A stretch of DNA of 64,000 bases. Origin: Aminobacter anthyllidis. GTDB lineage: Bacteria > Pseudomonadota > Alphaproteobacteria > Rhizobiales > Rhizobiaceae. Under the pieces are notes generated by a model. The model was given only the letters and a program-made list of their open reading frames with translations. It was not told the origin of the DNA and made no database searches. How positions within the stretch are numbered: the first letter of the stretch is position 1; every line of letters begins with the position of its first letter. The stretch is taken from positions 310,001 through 374,000 of the forward strand of contig NZ_JAFLWW010000005.1 of assembly GCF_018555685.1 (NCBI RefSeq), read 5' to 3'. This document shows, one piece after another, positions 43,570-52,171 of the stretch. Both the position numbers and the translations under genes were made by a program.

Positions 43570-43970
43570 CCCAGCATGGCATCGACACCAACGTCCTGCT
43601 GCGTATGGTGCTGAATGACGATGCCGGCCAGCGGGCTGCAGCGCTCGCCTTCGGAAACACTTTGAGCGAAGAAAATCCAGGTTTCGTCAGCCTCATCGTG
43701 CTTGCGGAATTTTCTTGGGCGCTGACCTCACGCTATCGACAGTCGAAAGAACAGACCTTGGGCGCCATTCACCGGCTGCTGAAAGTGAAGACATTGCTTT
43801 TTGAAGACTTCGACGCTGTCGTGCGCGCGCTGGAACGGGCCGCCGTGCCCCAGGTCGACTTTGCCGACGCCCTTGTTGCCGAACACAATCTCCAGCTCGG
43901 TTGCTCCCGAACGGTGACCTTCGACCAGCCCGCCGCCAAATTCATTCCGTCCATGGAACTGCTTAAGTGA
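43566..43970 (+). CDS. PIN-domain toxin between ruvA and ruvB
   Basis: A 134-aa PIN nuclease: [15 protein letters not shown] (Asp), [14 protein letters not shown] (Glu), [13 protein letters not shown] (Asp) and [11 protein letters not shown] (Asp), all four positions intact. It starts with GTG overlapping the antitoxin stop, and its own stop overlaps the ruvB start (GTGA). Translation is therefore coupled antitoxin-toxin-ruvB. Confidence 0.9.
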   Translation: MTQHGIDTNVLLRMVLNDDAGQRAAALAFGNTLSEENPGFVSLIVLAEFSWALTSRYRQSKEQTLGAIHRLLKVKTLLFEDFDAVVRALERAAVPQVDFADALVAEHNLQLGCSRTVTFDQPAAKFIPSMELLK

Positions 43971-45007
43971 ATACCCCCGACCGTCTCATTACCCCCGACA
44001 AGCGCGGCGAGGACTCCGACAACAGCCTGCGCCCCCAGACGCTCGACGATTTCGTCGGCCAGGCGGCGGCGCGCGCCAACCTCAAGATCTTCATCGAAGC
44101 GGCCAAGGGCCGAGGCGAAGCGCTCGACCACGTGCTGTTCGTCGGCCCACCCGGCCTCGGCAAGACCACGATGGCGCAGATCATGGCGCGCGAACTCGGC
44201 GTCAATTTCCGTTCGACCTCGGGCCCGGTCATTGCCAAGGCCGGCGACCTCGCGGCTCTTCTGACCAATCTCGAAGAGCGCGACGTGCTCTTCATCGACG
44301 AGATCCACCGGCTCAACCCGGCGGTCGAGGAAATCCTCTATCCGGCGATGGAGGACTACCAGCTCGACCTGATCATCGGCGAAGGTCCGGCGGCGCGCTC
44401 GGTCAAGATCGACCTCGCTAAGTTCACGCTTGTCGCCGCGACCACCCGGCTCGGGCTTTTGACCAACCCGCTGCGCGACCGCTTCGGCATTCCTGTCCGG
44501 CTCAATTTCTATACCGTCGAGGAACTGGAACTGATCGTGCGGCGTGGGGCCCGTATCCTCGGCATGCCGCTGGCCGACGACGGCGCCATCGAGATCGCCC
44601 GTCGCGCCCGCGGCACCCCGCGCATCGCCGGCCGCTTGTTGCGCCGCGTCCGCGACTTCGCCTCGGTGGCCGGGTCGGGGCCGGTCGACCGCCGCATCGC
44701 CGACGAGGCGCTGTCGCGGCTCGAGGTCGACGCCCTCGGTCTCGATTCGCTCGACCGGCGTTATCTCTCGATGATTGCGATGAATTTCGGCGGCGGCCCC
44801 GTCGGCATCGAGACCATCGCCGCCGGACTGTCCGAGCCGCGCGACGCCATCGAAGACATCATCGAACCCTACCTGATCCAGCAGGGCTTCATCCAGCGCA
44901 CGCCGCGCGGCCGCGTGCTGACGGCCAATGCCTGGAAACATCTCGGCCTCGATATCCCGCGCGACCTAACGATCCAGCAGATCAACCTGTTCCAGGAAGA
45001 GGACTGA
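43967..45007 (+). CDS. ruvB: Holliday-junction helicase RuvB
   Basis: A 346-aa hexameric AAA+ motor that drives branch migration with RuvA. Motifs: [12 protein letters not shown], Walker [10 protein letters not shown], Walker [12 protein letters not shown], sensor [11 protein letters not shown], arginine finger LRDRFG, and the C-terminal winged helix with [17 protein letters not shown]. The GTG start at 43967 overlaps the toxin stop, and no other good ribosome site is seen, so RuvB synthesis probably depends on toxin translation. Confidence 0.95.
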   Translation: MNTPDRLITPDKRGEDSDNSLRPQTLDDFVGQAAARANLKIFIEAAKGRGEALDHVLFVGPPGLGKTTMAQIMARELGVNFRSTSGPVIAKAGDLAALLTNLEERDVLFIDEIHRLNPAVEEILYPAMEDYQLDLIIGEGPAARSVKIDLAKFTLVAATTRLGLLTNPLRDRFGIPVRLNFYTVEELELIVRRGARILGMPLADDGAIEIARRARGTPRIAGRLLRRVRDFASVAGSGPVDRRIADEALSRLEVDALGLDSLDRRYLSMIAMNFGGGPVGIETIAAGLSEPRDAIEDIIEPYLIQQGFIQRTPRGRVLTANAWKHLGLDIPRDLTIQQINLFQEED

Positions 45008-45009
45008 GC

Positions 45010-45489
45010 ATGCCAGGCTATCGTCCCGGACTGATAGCCGACATCGTTCGCTTGCACGCCGAATACTACGCCCGCGAATGGGGCTTCGGCCTGCCTTTCG
45101 AGGCCAAGGTCGCTGGCGAACTTTCCGCCTTCATGACCGGCTTCAGGCCGGGCCTCGACTTCTTCGCCGCCAAGGACGACGACAGTGGCACGCTGTTGGG
45201 CACGATCAGCCTGGAGGCGCCGGCGCCGGGTGAACCCTTGGCGCATCTGCGCTGGTTCATCACCAGCGACAAGGCGCGTGGCACTGGCCTGGGACGCAGG
45301 CTGATGGATTCAGCGATCGCGCATGCCGACGCACAAGGCTTTCCCGGCGTCTACCTCACGACATTCGACGGACTGAAGCCCGCCCGTCACCTCTATGAGT
45401 CTTTCGGCTTCGCGCTTGTGGCGGAGGCAGAGCGCGACCAGTGGTCAGGCGGCGTCCGCGAGCAACGCTTCGAACGCCACAAGGCCTGA
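45010..45489 (+). CDS. GNAT-family N-acetyltransferase
   Basis: A 159-aa acetyltransferase placed 2 nt after ruvB. Acetyl-CoA motif A is LRWFITSDKARGTGLGRRLM (Q/RxxGxG as RGTGLG) and motif B is YLTTFDGLKPARHLYESFGF. The beginning (YRPGLIADIVRLHAEYYARE) resembles the acetyltransferase partner of MarR-GNAT fusions. The substrate is unknown; it would be co-transcribed with ruvB. Confidence 0.85.
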   Translation: MPGYRPGLIADIVRLHAEYYAREWGFGLPFEAKVAGELSAFMTGFRPGLDFFAAKDDDSGTLLGTISLEAPAPGEPLAHLRWFITSDKARGTGLGRRLMDSAIAHADAQGFPGVYLTTFDGLKPARHLYESFGFALVAEAERDQWSGGVREQRFERHKA

Positions 45490-45555
45490 CAAGGCGCTCA
45501 TTACCGAACGTGCTCCCGCCGACCAGTATGTCCCCGAAAAGATGAGCGGGCGATC

Positions 45556-46226
45556 CTATGGAGCTTGCTCAACCGGAAACGGCGTCGGTTCCCAGATGCC
45601 GGCGAACCCTTTGGGCAATTTGGCCATGCGCGCCTCTTCCCAGGTCGCAAGTTGCCGGGCAATCGCGGCCCTGTCGCCCCTATCAAGCGCCGGCCCGAGC
45701 CCGTCGACGACCGAGGCCACTTCCGCTTCGGCAAAGCCTGGGATGCACCACATCGAACGGCCGTTCCGGAGTTCGTCAAGCTTGGCCCTCGCCGTCTCCA
45801 GGTCGCCTCGCGCCGCGTGCAAACAGGCACCACGCAGTTCGTCGATCTCGAAACGGCGATACGGGAGCGGCTTGGTTTCGACATAAGCGACCAGATCGTC
45901 GAGCGTCTCGATGCTGCGGAAGACCGGCAGCACCACACTTTCGAGCTTGGAGATGAAGTACTCTGGCATATCGGGATCGTCCCACAGCCAGAGACCCGGG
46001 CTGTCCCGATAGAGACGCTCGCCCCAGTTGAGCGGGAAATTGCCGACGGGTTCGCAGAAATGCGTGACGGCCCATTGGGGGAATCGTGATCGCGGCTCAG
46101 CATGACAATGCCGCGAAGCACATGCCTGATCGGTTTCATGACAAGCCAGCGACCAACTATCTCGACGTCGGCATGTCGAGCAATCAGATGCTTGAGGTGC
46201 GCATTGATCAACTGAGCTGCGGGCAT
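45556..46226 (-). pseudogene. Frameshifted second copy of the presumed immunity gene
   Basis: The first ~49 codons from 46226 (MPAAQLINAHLKHLIARHAD...) match the start of the intact gene at 46257-46934. At the run of five G on the plus strand (46077-46081) the frame slips by one base; continuing in the -1 frame restores PQWAVTHFCEPVGNFPLNWG and everything to VEQAP and a stop at 45556. One more base in the homopolymer would give an intact ~223-aa protein. It could be a true pseudogene, a phase-variable gene, or a sequencing error. Confidence 0.8.
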
Positions 46227-46256
46227 CGGACAGTACCGCGTGAACCGTGATAAAAA

Positions 46257-46934
46257 CTAAATTTGCTGCTCTACGGGAAACGGCGTCGGCTCCCAGATGC
46301 GGGCGAACCCTTTGGGCAATTTGGCCATGCGAGCCTCTTCCCAGGTCGCAAGTTGCCGGGCAATAGCGAGCCTGTCGCCCTTGTCGAGCGCCGGCCCGAG
46401 CCCGTCGACGACCGCCGCCACCTCTGCTTCGGCAAAGCCTGGGATGCACCACAAGGAGCGGCCATTCCGGAGATCGTCGAGCTTGGCCCGCGCCGTCTCC
46501 AGGTCGCCACGCGCCGCATGTAGGCACGCGCCGCGCAGCTCGTCGATCTCGAAACGGCGATAAGGAAGCGGCTTGGTTTCGACATAGGCGACCAGATCGT
46601 CAAACGTCTGGATGCTGCGAAAGATGGGCAGGATGTCCCGCTCCAGCTGCTTGACGAGTTGGAGAGCCCCGTCGGAATCCCAAGTGAAAAGCCCTGGTGT
46701 TTCCCGGTCAATTCGATCGCCCCAGTTAAGGGGGAAATTGCCGACAGGTTCACAAAAATGGGTCACAGCCCATTTCGGAACAAAATACTCATCATGGTTG
46801 CGAGTCAGGATAACGACGCCTCTCAGCACATGCCGTATTGGCTTCATGACAAGCCAGCGACCGATAATCTCAAGATCCGTGTGGCGTGTCAGAAGCGGCT
46901 TGATATGACGCTTGATGAGTTGCGAGGCGGTCAT
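46257..46934 (-). CDS. Presumed immunity protein of a polymorphic toxin, family unknown
   Basis: A 225-aa soluble protein with no signal peptide or membrane segment. I do not recognise its family. It has a mixed start (LIKRHIKPLLTRHTDLEIIG), an aromatic block (WAVTHFCEPVGNFPLNWGDR), an acidic helical C-terminus (ELRGACLHAARGDLETARAK) and WCIPGFAEAEVAAVVDGLG. Its ATG overlaps the toxin stop (ATGA), and a paralogue follows immediately. This order (toxin, then overlapping small gene, then a duplicated copy) is what toxin-immunity loci look like, and it is the only basis for the role. Confidence 0.6.
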   Translation of the reverse strand: MTASQLIKRHIKPLLTRHTDLEIIGRWLVMKPIRHVLRGVVILTRNHDEYFVPKWAVTHFCEPVGNFPLNWGDRIDRETPGLFTWDSDGALQLVKQLERDILPIFRSIQTFDDLVAYVETKPLPYRRFEIDELRGACLHAARGDLETARAKLDDLRNGRSLWCIPGFAEAEVAAVVDGLGPALDKGDRLAIARQLATWEEARMAKLPKGFARIWEPTPFPVEQQI

Positions 46935-47980
46935 TCGTAAGGCCTCACTTCGATTATGATGATCGGGCGACCATGAAAGGCAAGCCGCCTTGCAAACTCG
47001 ATGGCCCGGCTGCGGCTAAGACCCCTTCGCCCCGTTTTCAGATCATAGACACAGATCGGACCAACATTTCGATCTTCCAGAACATCGACGCGCACAGCAC
47101 TGAAATCGAACAGAGTTTCCTCCATTCGTTTCAGCAACGACTGCTCTGAAGTCAGGGTAGAGTCTTTGAGCGCTAATATCTTCTTGTGCAGCCGCGTATG
47201 TACAGCCGTGCCAAACACTGTCGCATTTGGATATGGCCCGGTGAGCTTGGCCTCCTGCATCGCTTCGTCGGATAACCTTTGAACGAGTGTGAGCTTCGAG
47301 CAGACCTTCTCCGTCTCGGCGCGCGAGAGCATGCCGACGAAGCTCATCGGTGTCAGCAATGAGCCGTCCGGCCGGAACTCCTTCGCCGTGAAGGCGAGGC
47401 AGGCTCTCTGGTCCAGTGTGTTGGTGGCCGACAGCCGGTTGTAGAGTTGCCGTGCCGCGTCGAAGACACCCTGCGTGTCATCTGCGCCCGCGAGCCGCAC
47501 GACCGGCTGCGACATCGGCCCGTGAGGGGTCCACAGCGTCTTGCTGATCGGATTGCCGGCACCGTCAAGCACGGTTTGGCGCGTACCCTCGGTCTGGAAT
47601 ACGAAACGCCGTCCGCCCGGAAGGCTTACCGTGTGCCGGACATGGGGGTTTCCCGGGCGATTGGATGATCCAACACGTGCCACGATCCGCGCGCGGTCGA
47701 TAACAGGTTTGCTCGCAGAAGCCGTCCCGGCGCCCGGGCCGGGTGTCATGCCCGGCGACGATCCGGCGCCAGACAGATTTCGGTCCGGTCGCGAGCGCCC
47801 GGCACCTCCACCGTTGTCCGTCCATTGCCCACCGTTGGGATCACCGGCGGGCACGCGAGGTTGGGCGGGGTTGAATCCTGCCTTCAGCCGCAGCCGCAGC
47901 AGTTTGACATCGAGATCGAGGCCGACATGCCTGGTGCGGAACTTCCTAAGGGCGGCGTTTTCGTCGTTTGTGTTCGTCAT
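46931..47980 (-). CDS. Putative polymorphic toxin with PD-(D/E)XK-like nuclease tip
   Basis: A 349-aa protein. The N-terminal ~60 residues contain FNPAQPRVPAGDPNGGQWTD, a motif that recurs at the junction of toxin domains in rhizobial proteins. A Gly/Pro/Ser-rich linker follows (~60-95). The C-terminal domain ends with a nuclease-like signature: VRVDVLED (Asp299), 13 residues, then CVYDLKTGRRGLSRSRAIEF (Asp313-x-Lys315), plus RMEETLFDF upstream. This is a textbook D...(D/E)xK arrangement. I chose the ATG at 47980; an ATG at 48007 is in frame. The downstream gene overlaps by 4 nt. No secretion-system marker is visible, so the delivery route is unknown. Confidence 0.65.
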   Translation of the reverse strand: MTNTNDENAALRKFRTRHVGLDLDVKLLRLRLKAGFNPAQPRVPAGDPNGGQWTDNGGGAGRSRPDRNLSGAGSSPGMTPGPGAGTASASKPVIDRARIVARVGSSNRPGNPHVRHTVSLPGGRRFVFQTEGTRQTVLDGAGNPISKTLWTPHGPMSQPVVRLAGADDTQGVFDAARQLYNRLSATNTLDQRACLAFTAKEFRPDGSLLTPMSFVGMLSRAETEKVCSKLTLVQRLSDEAMQEAKLTGPYPNATVFGTAVHTRLHKKILALKDSTLTSEQSLLKRMEETLFDFSAVRVDVLEDRNVGPICVYDLKTGRRGLSRSRAIEFARRLAFHGRPIIIIEVRPYE

Positions 47981-48054
47981 GTTTGTCCCATCGCCAAACA
48001 ACGGCAATGGTACAAGAAAATATTCCTACAATCAATGATAGAATATCGGGCTTA

Positions 48055-49296
48055 CTATTTGAGCCCCTTCACAACCTCCAGCACGTCCGACTCCGCCTTG
48101 CGGCCCTCGAATTCGTCGACGATGCCGAAGGCGCCGCCATAGCCCCAGATCGACCAGGCAAAGCCATGTGCTTCGGCACGCGCGATCATGTCGCTGACAT
48201 AGGCGGCGCGCCAGGCGCCGGGCATGACATAGGGGTTGTTGTACTCCTGGCGGATCATGCCGAACTCGCCGAGATAGATGTTGTCAGGCGAGATGCCGTG
48301 TTTCTTCGCCCAAGCGTCGACTTGAGCGAAAGGCGCGTCGAGTTCGGCTTCGAGCTTTTCCTTGCTGTCGACGAGCGCCATCTGCTCGTCGAGATAGGCG
48401 AGCATGCCTGAGCGGCGCAGCAACGGCGCCTCGGCCGTGATCTTGGCCCTGACCTTGTCGAGCGCGGCGTCAAGTTCTTCGCGCGGCACGGAGTAGGGCG
48501 GATAAGGCAGTCCGGTGACATAGCGGATGAAGTCGCCTGCCCAGGTGGCGCCTTGGGTCGTCAGCAGGAACGGCTGGTAGGAATGAAACGTCCAGATGAC
48601 ATTGTCGTCGGGGATATCCTTGGGGTCGAGCGCGGCAAGGCCTTCGGCACTTGCCCAGCAACTGCCCGACAGCACGAGGGTCAGCCGGGTCGCCGAGGAA
48701 CGCGCGGCGGCGTAAAGGCGCTTGAGACGTTCGGGCCAGACCTTGGCGTCCGCCGGCTCGCAATCGACGACCGGCTCGTTCATCAGTTCGAAGGCGACCT
48801 GAGCGGGATCTTCCTTGGCCAGGGTGAGGCCCATTTGCCGGACCAGTTCGACATAGCGGTCGAAATTGGCCGGATCGTCCATCACCTCGGACATGCCGAT
48901 CTGCCCGTTGCCGCCGGCGGGAATGAGGTGAAGGTCGACCACCGCCTTGAGTCCGGCAGCATTGACCATGCGAGCCGATTCCAGGACGCTTTCGAGCAGT
49001 TGCTCGCGCAGAGGCTCGGTCTTTTCGGACAGGAACACCGAGGGGTCGACGGGGATGCGCACGACGTCGAAGCCAACGGCCTTGAGCGCCTTCAGCTCAC
49101 CTTCGCCGACCCGCTTGCGCCATTCGGGAAACGGCAGGATGACGTTGGCGTCGCCCCACTTGTCCTCGCCGGGCCAGGTTTCCCAGATGTCGAGATTGAC
49201 GCCGCGCTTCATCGAGAATGTCGCGGCACCGGCCGAACAGACCGACAAGGCCAGCGCCAGCAATGCCATGAGTGAGGTTCTGATCATCGCCACCAT
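48055..49296 (-). CDS. Secreted glycoside hydrolase family 5 (cellulase-like)
   Basis: A ~413-aa protein with a signal peptide (TSLMALLALALSVCSAGAA, cleaved near 27). The TIM-barrel glycosidase motifs are RGVNLDIWETWPG, DVVRIPVDPS, AVVDLHLIPAGG, the acid/base Glu in AFELMNEPVV (~148-157) and the nucleophile Glu in IYLGEFGMIR (~345-354). WTFHSYQPF fits the strand-6 His. GH5 enzymes cut beta-1,4- or related glucans; it could trim the cell's own cellulose or plant material. The start is one of three nearby ATGs (49305, 49296, 49287); I list the middle one. Confidence 0.85.
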   Translation of the reverse strand: MVAMIRTSLMALLALALSVCSAGAATFSMKRGVNLDIWETWPGEDKWGDANVILPFPEWRKRVGEGELKALKAVGFDVVRIPVDPSVFLSEKTEPLREQLLESVLESARMVNAAGLKAVVDLHLIPAGGNGQIGMSEVMDDPANFDRYVELVRQMGLTLAKEDPAQVAFELMNEPVVDCEPADAKVWPERLKRLYAAARSSATRLTLVLSGSCWASAEGLAALDPKDIPDDNVIWTFHSYQPFLLTTQGATWAGDFIRYVTGLPYPPYSVPREELDAALDKVRAKITAEAPLLRRSGMLAYLDEQMALVDSKEKLEAELDAPFAQVDAWAKKHGISPDNIYLGEFGMIRQEYNNPYVMPGAWRAAYVSDMIARAEAHGFAWSIWGYGGAFGIVDEFEGRKAESDVLEVVKGLK

Positions 49297-49615
49297 TGCC
49301 ACCATCCCGTTCGCCCAAGAGAACTGGTGCCCAAAAGCCTGGGAAAAGGAAAGCCCCAAGGCTGAACATGATGAAAAGCCGGGCCGGCAGGCGACTAAAG
49401 GACGCTCTAAATAATACTTCGCTGAAATAGACCTTCAACTTTCATTGCGGAAAGCTGCGCCGGCCTCATGGCGGTGGGTTTCGTGACGCAGTAAAGGGCA
49501 GCGCAAATTAACCCTAAGTAATGATCTTTCTGATTCGCCAGGTCATGTTGGTTATTTATTCGTTAAGAGCCCCTATAGTGACCGAATTCAATCAATCGCG
49601 CGGCGGGGTGTTACG
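49297..49615. promoter_or_regulatory. Intergenic region with promoter candidate for the methyltransferase gene
   Basis: The stretch lies between divergent GH5 and methyltransferase genes and is relatively AT-rich. TTAT-N7-TTAA at 49552-49566 matches seven of eight CtrA-box positions, followed 6 nt later by CTATAG (49573-49578), a possible -10. Another TTAACCC occurs at 49508. No ORF or RNA was recognised. Confidence 0.4.
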
Positions 49616-50437
49616 ATGACAGTGGTTGACAGATGGCGGCCGGAGACGGCGGCTGGCGGATTTACGCGGGATGACGAGGCGATCGAGTTCTACACGCGCA
49701 TCAACGCCCTGGTGGACCCCGACATGGTCGTTGTCGATCTGGGTGCCGGCCGCGGGTCCCGTTTCGACCAGGGCAGTGCCCCGTTCCGCAAGTGGTTCTG
49801 CAATTTCCATGGTCGCGTCAAAAAGGTCATCGGCATCGACGTCGACCCGGTCGTGATGACGCATCCGCATCTCGACGAGGCGTTTGTCATGGAACCCGGC
49901 GGCCGGCTTCCGTTGGAGGACGCAAGTGTCGACGTGATCATCTGCGAATGGGTGATCGAACATGTCGAACATCCCAAGCAGTTCGCGCAGGAAATTGACC
50001 GGGTTCTCAAGCCTGGCGGCTGGCTTTGCGCACTCACGCCGAACCGTCTTGGCTATGTCGGGATCGGTACCAATATCGTGCCGGAAACGCTCAAGGACCG
50101 CATGATGCGGCTGGTATGGCCCGAGCGGCCGCGGGAAGACGCATTTCCGACATTCTACCGCATGAACAGTTTGGGCAGCATTCGACAGGCTTTCGGCGAA
50201 GAAAGCTGGTCGCACCACGGCTACATTTCCAATGGCACGCCGAAATATCACGGCGGGACGGCGGCGGGCTTTGCCTTCGTCTCGCTGCTGCAATGGTTCA
50301 TGCCGCCGGCAATGCGCACCAACCTGCTGGTGTTCTCACGCAAGCGCCCGGGGCCGATAAACACACAACCTCGCATGCCGATGATAAGCCAGGAGAAGAG
50401 TGGAACGCTGGCCGAAAGGCATGGCGCAAGGGTCTGA
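49616..50437 (+). CDS. SAM-dependent class I methyltransferase
   Basis: A 273-aa methyltransferase. Motif I is MVVVDLGAGRGSRFDQG (~37-53), motif II IGIDVDPVVMTHPHLDEAFV, then LPLEDASVDVIICEWVIEHV and VLKPGGWLCALTPNRLGYVG. The C-terminal part (FAFVSLLQWFMPPAMRTNLL) is hydrophobic and may touch the membrane. Similar proteins occur in polysaccharide and lipid-linked pathways, but the substrate here is unknown. It stands alone, after a 319-nt spacer. Confidence 0.85.
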   Translation: MTVVDRWRPETAAGGFTRDDEAIEFYTRINALVDPDMVVVDLGAGRGSRFDQGSAPFRKWFCNFHGRVKKVIGIDVDPVVMTHPHLDEAFVMEPGGRLPLEDASVDVIICEWVIEHVEHPKQFAQEIDRVLKPGGWLCALTPNRLGYVGIGTNIVPETLKDRMMRLVWPERPREDAFPTFYRMNSLGSIRQAFGEESWSHHGYISNGTPKYHGGTAAGFAFVSLLQWFMPPAMRTNLLVFSRKRPGPINTQPRMPMISQEKSGTLAERHGARV

Positions 50438-50620
50438 CGGGACCGTTGCAACGCACCGCTCTCCCCACGGCGGCGCGGCATCGCCGCCGATGCGGGCGCG
50501 AATGAGTGCCCGCCGGCAACGCCATCAGACAGTTCTTGATCGTTGCCGCCGATAATGCCATCGGATTCCTTGCCTTGTTGCCAGATTTTCCTGGCAACGC
50601 GGCCGGAACGAGGACGTGCG

Positions 50621-51088
50621 ATGGCGGATCATGTTGACCAGGACTTGCTGGCGGCCGGCCTTTCCGGCGCCCTGACGCCTTTCGGCCACCGGCTGATGGC
50701 GCGGGTCTACTATGCCGATACCGACTTTTCAGGCGTCGTCTACCATGCGCGTTATCTCGAATTCTTCGAGCGTGGCCGCTCGGACTTCCTGCGCCTTGCC
50801 GGCGTCCACCACACCGAACTCGCCGACGGCAAGCATGGCGAAAAGATCGTCTGGGTTGTCAGGCGCATGGAGATCGATTTCCGCGCCTCGGCCAGGATCG
50901 ACGACGTGCTGACCATCGAAACCCGGACCCAGGACATCTCAGGCGCCCGCATCACCATGGCCCAGCAGCTGAAGCGCGGGGACGAGGTGCTGGTCGAAGC
51001 CAAGGTCGAAGCGGCGATCGTCGGCGAGAACGGCCGCCCGAGGCGTTTCCCCAAGGACTGGGTCGAAGCCTTCATGCCCGGGCGGTAA
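50621..51088 (+). CDS. ybgC: YbgC acyl-CoA thioesterase of the Tol-Pal cluster
   Basis: A 155-aa hot-dog-fold thioesterase. The catalytic Asp lies in VYYADTDFSGVVYHARYLEF (~27-46), with FFERGRSDFLR following. YbgC hydrolyses short-chain or phospholipid-linked acyl-CoA or acyl-ACP and is encoded with tol genes in most proteobacteria. The ATG at 50621 gives the usual ~20-residue lead. The gap to tolQ is large (362 nt), so it may be transcribed separately. Confidence 0.92.
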   Translation: MADHVDQDLLAAGLSGALTPFGHRLMARVYYADTDFSGVVYHARYLEFFERGRSDFLRLAGVHHTELADGKHGEKIVWVVRRMEIDFRASARIDDVLTIETRTQDISGARITMAQQLKRGDEVLVEAKVEAAIVGENGRPRRFPKDWVEAFMPGR

Positions 51089-51450
51089 GGCCCAGGCGGT
51101 ATGCCCGACGATCCCGGCGGACGATCGCGACGCCGTTGCCGATCACAAGATTGTGTGACGCATTGGCCACAATTCCTCGCTCCACAGCACCCCAACCCCG
51201 GCCCAGCCGGGGCGACAGCTTGGCGCGGCGGCATATTCCTAACCCATCTTTAACCATAACGGTCCATTAAGGGGCCAGTGAAAGTCGTAAGGATTCCGAG
51301 CGGCCTTCCTTTCACCAAATTTCGCCCCGAAAAGGCCGAAAAGGCGCATTTTGGGGCACTTCCGGAAGCTTCGCGCGAACGGACCACGATGGGATGATGC
51401 GCAAGGGCTAGCTGCGAGCCGGGCCCGGAAATCTTAAGGACTGTTACAAG
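51089..51450. promoter_or_regulatory. Promoter region of tolQRAB with two near-consensus CtrA boxes
   Basis: CTAA-N7-TTAA (51239-51253) and ATAA-N7-TTAA (51256-51270) lie 2 bp apart, each with seven of eight CtrA positions. They are ~180-210 nt before tolQ. The rest of the stretch holds no ORF. CtrA control is an inference from sequence. Confidence 0.5.
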
Positions 51451-52161
51451 ATGGAAAACCTACCTCTCGCCCAGACCGGCGCGGAATTGTCGATTTGGGC
51501 GTTGTTCTGGCAGGCCGGCTGGGTGGTCAAGCTGGTGATGCTGGGCCTGCTCGGCGCGTCGGTGTGGACCTGGGCGATCATCGTCGACAAGCTGGTTGCC
51601 TACAACCGCATGCGCGCGGCGCTGAACCGCTTCGAACAGATCTTCTGGTCGGGCCAGTCGCTTGAAGAGCTCTATCGCAACCTTTCCGACCGCAAGACCA
51701 CTGGCATGAGCGCGATCTTCGTCGCTGCCATGAAGGAGTGGAAGAAGAGCTTCGAGAAGGGTGCCAAGTCGCCGCTGGCGCTGCAGACCCGCATCGACAA
51801 GGCAATGGACCTTGCGCTGACGCGCGAGATGGAGCGGCTGGAAGGCCGCCTCGGCTTCCTCGCCACCATCGGTTCGGCAGCACCGTTCATCGGCCTGTTC
51901 GGCACCGTCGTCGGCATCATGACCTCGTTCCAGGCCATCGCCGGCTCGAAGTCGACCAACCTCGCCGTCGTCGCCCCCGGTATCGCCGAGGCGCTGCTGG
52001 CAACGGCAATCGGCCTTCTCGCCGCCATTCCCGCCGTCATCGCCTACAACAAGCTGTCATCCGACGCCGGCAAGATCGGCATGCGCATGGAGGGCTTCTC
52101 CGACGAGTTCTCCGCCATACTCTCGCGCCAAATCGATGAAAAAGTCGCGCAGCGGGCCTGA
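51451..52161 (+). CDS. tolQ: Tol-Pal proton-channel subunit TolQ
   Basis: A 236-aa inner-membrane protein with three helices (~22-42, ~140-160, ~175-200). The ExbB/TolQ core is GFLATIGSAAPFIGLFGTVV and the third helix is PGIAEALLATAIGLLAAIPA. TolQ pentamers surround TolR dimers and use the proton gradient to energise TolA during outer-membrane constriction at division. It is the first gene of tolQRAB; tolR follows after 10 nt. Confidence 0.96.
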   Translation: MENLPLAQTGAELSIWALFWQAGWVVKLVMLGLLGASVWTWAIIVDKLVAYNRMRAALNRFEQIFWSGQSLEELYRNLSDRKTTGMSAIFVAAMKEWKKSFEKGAKSPLALQTRIDKAMDLALTREMERLEGRLGFLATIGSAAPFIGLFGTVVGIMTSFQAIAGSKSTNLAVVAPGIAEALLATAIGLLAAIPAVIAYNKLSSDAGKIGMRMEGFSDEFSAILSRQIDEKVAQRA

Positions 52162-52171
52162 GGAGTAGACC

